A stretch of DNA of 64,000 nt from assembly GCA_002813285.1 (NCBI GenBank), contig PHTZ01000001.1, positions 3,471,501 through 3,535,500 on the forward strand. The letters run 5' to 3'. This DNA comes from Flavobacteriaceae bacterium MAR_2009_75. GTDB taxonomy: Bacteria > Bacteroidota > Bacteroidia > Flavobacteriales > Flavobacteriaceae. Positions within the stretch are counted from its first letter, which is position 1. Each line of letters opens with the position of its first letter. Of the stretch, positions 9,362 to 15,411 are shown piece by piece. The notes under the pieces are model-generated. The model saw only the letters and a list, made by a program, of their open reading frames with translations, was not told the DNA's origin and did not search any database. A program made the position numbers and the translations under genes.

Positions 9362-9391
9362 GTGGTGCGAAATATTTATATATTGCACCAC
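9362..9391. promoter_or_regulatory. Inverted repeat before parD, probable ParD/ParDE operator
   Basis: GTGGTGC (9362-9368) and GCACCAC (9385-9391) form a perfect 7-base inverted repeat with a very AT-rich 16-base spacer, 11 bases before the parD start codon. Autorepressing ParD-type ribbon-helix-helix proteins bind such palindromes. The binding itself is inference. Confidence 0.6.
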
Positions 9392-9402
9392 AATATGTAT
9401 TT

Positions 9403-9645
9403 ATGCGAACTACTAGAAAATCTATAACCTTTACAGACCAACAAGATAGTTGGATTAAGCTCAGAGTTGAAAACGGTGATTTTACCAACGATAGTGAATA
9501 CATTCGCGAACTGGTCAGGAAAGACCAAGCAGAGAATATGAAACTTTTGGAACTCAAGCAAGCCATAGATGAAGGTATGCAAAGTGGTCGATGCCCTTTG
9601 AAAATTAGCGATATTATCAAGAAGGTAGAAAATGGGGAGCTATAA
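9403..9645 (+). CDS. parD: ParD-type ribbon-helix-helix antitoxin
   Basis: This small 80-residue protein is the antitoxin half of a type II toxin-antitoxin pair. The N-terminal segment RKSITFTDQQDSWI, followed by DFTNDSEYIRELVRKD, matches the ribbon-helix-helix DNA-binding fold of ParD/CopG-like antitoxins. The C-terminal part (about 45-80) would wrap the toxin. It should repress its own promoter and neutralise the toxin encoded next, whose start overlaps its 3' end by 14 bases. The ATG at 9403 is the only sensible start and follows a palindromic operator candidate. The pair sits alone between a tRNA gene and unrelated genes, which suggests acquisition. Confidence 0.87.
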   Translation: MRTTRKSITFTDQQDSWIKLRVENGDFTNDSEYIRELVRKDQAENMKLLELKQAIDEGMQSGRCPLKISDIIKKVENGEL

Positions 9646-9925
9646 TCTTTCCAGTAGGGCCCAATTTGATGTCGTTGGAATTTATAAATACGGAATAAAG
9701 TATTTCGGTAAAGATCAGGCTACTTCTTATTTGATCGAGTTAGAAAGTTTCTTGGAAGAATTAGCAACCCGTGGTGAACTGGCTAGGGATGCTTCGCCTA
9801 TCGCCAGTGGGTTAAAGTTCTATAATTTCAAAGGCCATGTAATTTATTATTCATTTGAAGATGTTGGTGAAATATACATCGTAAGGATTCTAGGTAAAAG
9901 AATGAATTTCGAAGAACATTTGTAG
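9632..9925 (+). CDS. parE: ParE/RelE-superfamily toxin
   Basis: This 97-residue protein is typical in size and pattern for ParE. It opens with an N-terminal strand YNLSSRAQFDVVGIYKYG, then a helical hairpin (about residues 15-60), then GLKFYNFKGHVIYYSF and EIYIVRILGKRMNFEEHL, the family's terminal beta strands. ParE proteins poison DNA gyrase, while RelE proteins cleave mRNA. The partner's ParD character favours the former, but the target cannot be read from sequence. The ATG at 9632 lies inside parD, so translation is coupled. A hairpin terminator follows 20 bases after the stop. Confidence 0.87.
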   Translation: MGSYNLSSRAQFDVVGIYKYGIKYFGKDQATSYLIELESFLEELATRGELARDASPIASGLKFYNFKGHVIYYSFEDVGEIYIVRILGKRMNFEEHL

Positions 9926-9944
9926 TTTGGCCTTTTAAAAAAGT

Positions 9945-9970
9945 AAAACCACACTCGAAAGTGTGGTTTT
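9945..9970. terminator. Bidirectional terminator between parE and the hydrolase gene
   Basis: AAAACCACACT-CGAA-AGTGTGGTTTT is a perfect 11-base stem with a tetraloop. A-rich sequence on the left and T-rich on the right let it serve parE (+) and the convergent gene at 10011 (-). Confidence 0.88.
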
Positions 9971-10010
9971 GGTAATGGCATAGCTTGATGTTTACTGGTG
10001 AGTCTTTGCA

Positions 10011-10898
10011 CTAAGCGTTCAAGTGTTTTTTGAAAAATTCTATAGTTCTGCTCCATGCAAGTTCAGCCGCTTCTTTATCATATCTCGGAGTAGAGGTATT
10101 GTGAAAACCATGATTAACATCCGGGTAAGTATAGGCCTTATATTTTATATCATTCTCCTGTAAGGCTTTTTCATAATCTGGCCAGCCAGCGTTTACCCGT
10201 TCATCTAAACCGGCAAACTGAAGCATTAGCGGGGTATTTATTTGGTCGATATTTTCTTTTGGTTGACTACCATAGAAAGGAACCGCAGCTGACAGGTCCG
10301 GAACTTTGACCGCCATCATATTCGAAACCCACCCTCCAAAACAAAAACCAACAACTCCGATTTTTCCTGAGCAATCTTTATGATCTTTTAGGTATTCGTA
10401 AGCGGCTATAAAATCTTCGAGCATTTCATTTCGGTCTCGCTTGCGCTGCATCTCACGACCTTCATCATCATTACCTGGGTAACCGCCAAGCGGACTCAAA
10501 GCATCGGGAGCCAACGTTATAAAACCGGAAAGGGCGGCCCTACGTGCCGTATCCTCAACGTAAGGGTTGAGTCCACGGTTTTCGTGAACCACCACGATAC
10601 CACCTAATTTTCCTTTATAATTTTTAGGTTTCGATAACAGACCTTTTATGGTGCCACCTCCTTTCGGTGACTCGTATTCAATAAAGCCAGATTCTAATTT
10701 AGGGTCGTTCTGTGAAACGATTAGAGTATCGCTATAATTGGGCATCAAAAAGCTCATTAAAGAAGCTACGGTAATTCCCCCAACGGCATATAGCGATAGT
10801 TTTTCGATAAACTCTCTTCTCGCCAGTTTATTGTGGGCATAAGCATCGTACAAATCAAAAACTTCTTGTTTGATCTGATCTTTTTTTAGTGGTTTCAT
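10011..10898 (-). CDS. Dienelactone hydrolase family protein with probable Tat signal
   Basis: This is an alpha/beta-hydrolase of the DLH family, 295 residues. The catalytic triad is visible: nucleophile Cys186 in GFCFGG, Asp232 in FAGLDERV and His263 in DVNHGFHN. The N-terminus carries a twin-arginine-like signal, ARREFIEKL at residues 26-34 followed by a hydrophobic run to about 53, so export to the periplasm or membrane anchoring is likely. The natural substrate is unknown; family members act on dienelactones but many have other esters as substrates. It is the third gene of a minus-strand unit (kinase-regulator-hydrolase), starting 12 bases after the regulator stop, so the LytTR regulator may control it. 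Confidence 0.85.
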   Translation of the reverse strand: MKPLKKDQIKQEVFDLYDAYAHNKLARREFIEKLSLYAVGGITVASLMSFLMPNYSDTLIVSQNDPKLESGFIEYESPKGGGTIKGLLSKPKNYKGKLGGIVVVHENRGLNPYVEDTARRAALSGFITLAPDALSPLGGYPGNDDEGREMQRKRDRNEMLEDFIAAYEYLKDHKDCSGKIGVVGFCFGGWVSNMMAVKVPDLSAAVPFYGSQPKENIDQINTPLMLQFAGLDERVNAGWPDYEKALQENDIKYKAYTYPDVNHGFHNTSTPRYDKEAAELAWSRTIEFFKKHLNA

Positions 10899-10910
10899 GA
10901 TAGTGTGCTT

Positions 10911-11612
10911 TTAGTTTAATATGCGCTTTACAAAATCTTCTTTATAGGCCCTACCAATGGGTAAAACAGTTTCATTGGGCAAGTAAATCTGGTTACCGAC
11001 CAGTTTTTGTATTTTGGAAGTATTCACGATATGTGAACGATGAATGCGATAGAATTGTGTTTGGGGCAGGTTCTCTTCCCAAAAACGGAGAGGTTCGTTG
11101 GAGAGGTATTTTTTTTCTTTCGTTACGATTTCGGTATAATCGGCATCAGATACAATGTGATAGATATCGTCAAAGACCACCTTGATATGTTCGTAACCTG
11201 ATTTAATATAGATTTCTTTGGGAGTGGCTGACTCAACAGAAGGCTTATGTTCATAGTTCGGTTGGTTACGGGCGTTAACCTTTGATACTGCCTTTATGAA
11301 ACGTTGAAAGGAAAAAGGTTTCAAAAGATAATCGATAACATTGAACTCATAGCTCTCTAGGGCATATTCTGAAAATGCAGTGGTAAGAATCACTTGGGGA
11401 GGATTATTCAAGGATTTCAAAAAATCGATTCCTGATATTTTAGGAAGATGAATGTCTAGAAACATTAAATCTACGGAATCGGTTTTTAAAAATTCCATAG
11501 CTTGAATGGCATCTGAAAACGTTCCGTGCAGCTGTAGCGAACCCATATCTTCAATGTACTTTTTGAGAATACGTTGTGCAGGCGGTTGATCTTCTATAAT
11601 AATGCATTTCAT
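10911..11612 (-). CDS. LytTR-family response regulator
   Basis: This is a 233-residue cytoplasmic DNA-binding regulator. The N-terminal receiver domain has the acidic pair ED at residues 7-8, phosphoacceptor Asp53 in FLDIHLPKISG and the conserved Lys in LLKPFSFQRF. The C-terminal LytTR domain (about 130-233) shows FYRIHRSHIVNTSKIQ and YLPNETVLPIGRAYKEDF, the usual signature. It starts three bases after the kinase stop and forms a two-component system with it. Its probable operators are the 13-base boxes in 12686-12759, upstream of both this unit and the divergent receptor gene. The signal sensed is unknown. Confidence 0.93.
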   Translation of the reverse strand: MKCIIIEDQPPAQRILKKYIEDMGSLQLHGTFSDAIQAMEFLKTDSVDLMFLDIHLPKISGIDFLKSLNNPPQVILTTAFSEYALESYEFNVIDYLLKPFSFQRFIKAVSKVNARNQPNYEHKPSVESATPKEIYIKSGYEHIKVVFDDIYHIVSDADYTEIVTKEKKYLSNEPLRFWEENLPQTQFYRIHRSHIVNTSKIQKLVGNQIYLPNETVLPIGRAYKEDFVKRILN

Positions 11613-11615
11613 TAG

Positions 11616-12623
11616 CTAGAACTTTTCAAGTTGCATGGTTAAAAATACAGAGAATTGTCGCTCTTGCTCATTAATATCAAGTTTGTGCATGTTTGGGTAA
11701 AGCAACTCCAATCTTTTCTTGACGTTTTTAAGGCCAATGCCCTTTGCAACTGTATCCATACTTTCAACACTCTCGAAATTGTTTTTGCACACGAACATTA
11801 AAAGGTCACCTTCCATACTCACCTCTATATCTATCTTGATATTTTTTGATTGACCTGATTGGCTATGTTTGAAGGCATTTTCTATAAATACGACCAGAAT
11901 GAGCGGAGCTATCCTATAACTTGTATCAATATTCCCCTCTTTAAAATTTACAAGACCTCTCTCTTCAATCTGAAGTTTGTAGAGCTTAATAAAATTGCTA
12001 AGCTGTTCGATTTCCTTCTGTAAGGGTACATATTTTTCTTTGCACTCGTAGAGCATATATCGCAATACGCCACTCATTTCTAAAATAATTTCCGGTGTTT
12101 TTGAAGAGCCTTCCAAGGCATAGGAGTAAAGGTTGTTCAAATTGTTGAATAGAAAATGCGGATTAATCTGTGACTTCAAGAATTGAAGCTCGCTTTCCTG
12201 AATCGAACTTCTTAATTTTTCAACCTCCTGTTGACTTCCAATAGCATCCCAAGCAAATTTGAAACCTGCTAGAATGGCGAGAATGGGGAGGATGTCGAAA
12301 AAGGCATAATAAATTCCCGGTACGATACTCGCACGAACGCTACCCGGAAATAAAACAGTCTCCAATAACTCTTCAATCATGATTACCGTAAAAAACACGA
12401 ATAGGGCCAAGCCTGAGAAAGCCCAATATTTCTTTTTGTACAAGTAACGTGGCATCAGATAATACGTGATAATAGCAGAAGCTAGGGTGTAAATAAGAAA
12501 AAATAAGATTTGATCATAAGTAATGCCCGGATCGTTTCTGTCAAATGAATAGAATAGAAAAACAATAATGTGCAGAACAACCTGAAAGAAAAGCTCTTTT
12601 CTTGAAATTAGAATTCGATTCAT
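11616..12623 (-). CDS. LytS-like sensor histidine kinase (His_kinase family)
   Basis: A 335-residue membrane kinase. The N-terminal 125 residues contain about four transmembrane helices without a large extracellular domain. A short coiled coil follows, then the LytS/YehU phosphoacceptor region FLKSQINPHFLFNNLNNLY with His156. The C-terminal HATPase domain has an N-box-like VVFIENAFKHS and a glycine box GIGLKNVKKRLELLYP. With so little sensory domain, it probably senses a membrane signal or a partner protein. It is first gene of the minus-strand unit and is divergent from the TonB-dependent-receptor-like gene, the likely regulated target. Confidence 0.92.
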   Translation of the reverse strand: MNRILISRKELFFQVVLHIIVFLFYSFDRNDPGITYDQILFFLIYTLASAIITYYLMPRYLYKKKYWAFSGLALFVFFTVIMIEELLETVLFPGSVRASIVPGIYYAFFDILPILAILAGFKFAWDAIGSQQEVEKLRSSIQESELQFLKSQINPHFLFNNLNNLYSYALEGSSKTPEIILEMSGVLRYMLYECKEKYVPLQKEIEQLSNFIKLYKLQIEERGLVNFKEGNIDTSYRIAPLILVVFIENAFKHSQSGQSKNIKIDIEVSMEGDLLMFVCKNNFESVESMDTVAKGIGLKNVKKRLELLYPNMHKLDINEQERQFSVFLTMQLEKF

Positions 12624-12685
12624 CTTATAAAGCTAATGTATTATATGAGCACCATAAAATTTGAGAACCTTAACAACCTATTTTA

Positions 12686-12759
12686 TACCCTAAACGACTA
12701 CAGCTTTACTTTAAGGGGTTATATTGTCGTTTACTGTATAATTATTGTCGTTTAGGGTA
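12686..12759. promoter_or_regulatory. Three 13-bp boxes, probable LytTR regulator operators
   Basis: GTCGTTTAGGGTA at 12747-12759 has an exact inverted copy, TACCCTAAACGAC, at 12686-12698. A near copy, GTCGTTTACTGTA, lies at 12726-12738 in direct orientation exactly 21 bases (two helical turns) upstream. Direct repeats about two turns apart are the usual site form for LytTR proteins. The boxes lie between the LytTR regulator unit and the divergent receptor gene. Confidence 0.72.
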
Positions 12760-12768
12760 AACGTTTTT

Positions 12769-12776
12769 TAATTTTG
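12769..12776 (+). promoter_or_regulatory. -7 element of the receptor-gene promoter
   Basis: TAATTTTG is an exact TAnnTTTG match. A TTG at 12745-12747 lies 21 bases upstream, suitable as the -33 element, and overlaps the proximal LytTR box. This suits activation by the regulator. Confidence 0.62.
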
Positions 12777-12822
12777 GTTATAAGTGAGCATCTTTGGGTA
12801 AACTCAATTTATTCAAATCAAC

Positions 12823-15213
12823 ATGTTACCAAAACCAAAACATCTATTATTCTTTCTTTTTTCCGGTCTTGTATTTTTCGGACTTGAATCAGTTACCGCT
12901 CAAGAAACGCCCATTACCATTAAGGGAGAAGTTGTAGAGCAGGGTAGTGGCTTGCCCATTGCATTTGCAACAGTCATGATTGGCGATAATGAAACTAAAA
13001 AACCGATAACCGGGGCCACTACGGCAGATGATGGTACCTTTAGTTTAGAGACTACCGCCAATAACTTTTATGTAGAAATTGGCTTTTTGGGTTTTCAATC
13101 TAAAACTTTTGGGCAACCTACTACGAGAACCACTACCATGGATTTGGGTAAAGTGATTCTACAAGAAGACGCCGAACAGTTACAAGAAGTGGTAGTTGCT
13201 GGTGAAATCTCACGTACCGAGTTCAAGCTTGACAAGCGGGTATTCAATGTGGGCAAAGATTTAAGCAGCACAGGTGCCAGCGCTTTAGAAGTTCTTAATA
13301 ATGTACCCTCGGTGAACGTAAATATTGAAGGGCAGGTGAGTTTACGAGGTAGCCAGGGTGTTCAGATGTTGATCAATGGCAAACCATCTATACTCGCTAG
13401 TGAAGAGGGCAATGCCTTGGGAACATTAACGGCCGATATGATTGAGCGGGTAGAAGTGATTACAAACCCTTCTGCGAAATATGATGCCGAAGGCACTTCT
13501 GGTATTATAAACATCGTTTTGAAGAAAGAGGAGCGAAAAGGTCTCAATGGTTCTATCTCTGTCAACACGGGCACGCCTGCCGGTCATAGTGTGGGGGTAA
13601 GCCTAAACCGTAGAACCGAAAAGTTCAATTTATTCAGTCAGCTCGGGGTAGGCGTACGTGATTTGCCGACCGATATTGAAAACAGAAACGTAAATTTGAC
13701 CGACAATACTTCAGTGGTCAGTACAGGTACCGAATATAGAAACGAGACTTACTATAATTTGGTGCTGGGTACCGATTATCACATCAATGACTTAAATGTG
13801 CTTACCCTATCGGGAAATTTTGCAATGGAAATTGAAGATCAACCCTCAACGACCGATTTTGCTTCTTTCGACGGTACTAATCAAATTTCTCAATGGCAAC
13901 GTACAGAAGTTACAGAAGCTAAAAATCCGAAATTTCAGTATGAATTACAGTACAAAAAGAATTTTGATGAAGATGATGATGAGCATACCCTTCTCTTTAG
14001 TGGGCTTGGTAATTTCTTCGGTAAGGATCAATCTTCTGAATTCTTTAATAATACGATTTCCGGTCAAAATAACGATGCCACCCAACAGACACGTACTGAT
14101 TTCAAAGAGTCGGTATTTACTTTTAAATTAGATTATACCAATCCACTTACCGATCAGATTACTTTAGAGACCGGTGCACAGTATGTGCTTAATGATGTTA
14201 GTAACGATTATGAAGTGAATAATTTTGAAAACGGAAGTTTCGTAAACGATCCAGGTTTAACCAACGTTTTCGAATATGACCAAAAAGTATTGGGTGCTTA
14301 TGGTACCGGTTCTTATGAAGGTAAAAAATGGGGTGTTAAAGCAGGCTTGCGTTTAGAGCATACCGATTTGGGGACCTATTTGGCTACTACAGATGAAGCC
14401 AATGACCAAGATTATGTAAACTTTTTTCCCAGCGCCCACGCCTCTTATAAATTCACCGATATGATATCTGTTCAGACTGGGTATTCAAAAAGAATTTATA
14501 GACCTCGAATGTGGGACCTGAATCCGTTCTTTAACATTAGAAATAACTTTAGTATTCGCCAAGGCAACCCTGAATTAGAACCAGAGTTCACCGATTCATA
14601 TGAAATAACCAGTATTTACATACTGGGCAAAGCTTCACTGAATTTTGGCGTCTACCATAGGTATACGACCGAAGTTATAGAAAGAGTTTCAACCTTTGAA
14701 GATAATGTGAGCACTTTTAGGCCCGAGAATATTGGCACTAACAAATCTACAGGACTCGAATTCAACGCCAAATATAGCCCAGCAAAATGGCTCACTTTAA
14801 ATGGAGATTTCAACTATAGCTCTTTTAGTAGGGATGGTGTTTTCAATAACCAAGTATTCGATTTTACGGGAGATCAATGGTCTTCTAAATTAATGACCAA
14901 AGTTAAACTGCCGGCCGATTTTGATTTGGAAATGACCGGAAACTATCAATCGAGTTATCGAACGGTACAAAGTGAAATGGAGGATATTCTTTATATGGAC
15001 CTTGGACTTAGAAAGAATATTTTAAAGGGAAAAGCTGTACTGAATCTAAGTGTGAGAGATTTGTTTGCTTCCCGAATTGATGAAAGCCAGCTTGCTCAGG
15101 CCGATTTTGAAGTGTACAATCGTCGTCAGCGCGGTCGCTTTGTAGCTTTGGGCTTTAGCTATGGTTTCGGTAAGGGGGAGGCCATGCAGTATTCAGGTCA
15201 ACGTCGTAGATAA
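12823..15213 (+). CDS. TonB-dependent-receptor-like outer membrane beta-barrel protein
   Basis: This 796-residue outer membrane protein has a signal peptide (cleavage near residue 26 after SVTAQ) and a carboxypeptidase-regulatory-like beta domain (about 30-115). A plug region follows, with LNNVPSVNVNIEGQVSLRG, INGKPS and ERVEVITNPSAKYDAEG, then a C-terminal barrel ending in FSYGFGKGEAM. These features match the outer membrane beta-barrel family of TonB-receptor-like proteins without a SusD partner. Substrate is unknown; no metal, haem or sugar genes lie beside it. The upstream LytTR boxes and divergent LytS/LytR-type unit imply regulation by that system. A hairpin terminator follows. Confidence 0.86.
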   Translation: MLPKPKHLLFFLFSGLVFFGLESVTAQETPITIKGEVVEQGSGLPIAFATVMIGDNETKKPITGATTADDGTFSLETTANNFYVEIGFLGFQSKTFGQPTTRTTTMDLGKVILQEDAEQLQEVVVAGEISRTEFKLDKRVFNVGKDLSSTGASALEVLNNVPSVNVNIEGQVSLRGSQGVQMLINGKPSILASEEGNALGTLTADMIERVEVITNPSAKYDAEGTSGIINIVLKKEERKGLNGSISVNTGTPAGHSVGVSLNRRTEKFNLFSQLGVGVRDLPTDIENRNVNLTDNTSVVSTGTEYRNETYYNLVLGTDYHINDLNVLTLSGNFAMEIEDQPSTTDFASFDGTNQISQWQRTEVTEAKNPKFQYELQYKKNFDEDDDEHTLLFSGLGNFFGKDQSSEFFNNTISGQNNDATQQTRTDFKESVFTFKLDYTNPLTDQITLETGAQYVLNDVSNDYEVNNFENGSFVNDPGLTNVFEYDQKVLGAYGTGSYEGKKWGVKAGLRLEHTDLGTYLATTDEANDQDYVNFFPSAHASYKFTDMISVQTGYSKRIYRPRMWDLNPFFNIRNNFSIRQGNPELEPEFTDSYEITSIYILGKASLNFGVYHRYTTEVIERVSTFEDNVSTFRPENIGTNKSTGLEFNAKYSPAKWLTLNGDFNYSSFSRDGVFNNQVFDFTGDQWSSKLMTKVKLPADFDLEMTGNYQSSYRTVQSEMEDILYMDLGLRKNILKGKAVLNLSVRDLFASRIDESQLAQADFEVYNRRQRGRFVALGFSYGFGKGEAMQYSGQRRR

Positions 15214-15231
15214 AAATAATAAAGAAGTCAT

Positions 15232-15291
15232 AGTAGACCAGATGTAGTAGACCTTTTTCAGGTAGGCTACATTTGGTTTTTTAAGTCTACT
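15232..15291 (+). terminator. Terminator after the receptor gene
   Basis: ACCAGATGTAG and CTACATTTGGT pair with one mismatch around an inner CCT/AGG stem, and TTTTTT follows. A second outer pair, AGTAGAC/GTCTACT, encloses it. Confidence 0.7.
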
Positions 15292-15411
15292 GTAAATGGA
15301 AATGACTCAAACCATAATATTCAATACTTCGCTTAAAATTGGGTCGGTACCCTTAAATATCAAAAAAGGCTAAATTTTTGCTTAAGTTTACGTCAAGTCA
15401 TTTGAAACTTG

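Larger units (their letters stand above)
9037..9402. other. Gene-free stretch between tRNA-Arg and parD
   Basis: These 366 bases contain no convincing gene. They hold a long post-tRNA hairpin (9047-9098), two copies of a 67-base repeat (9077-9143 and 9175-9241), about 120 bases of AT-rich unique sequence and the inverted repeat at 9362-9391 in front of parD. A 60-codon open frame at 9087-9269 runs through both repeat copies and is not a credible gene. Confidence 0.8.
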
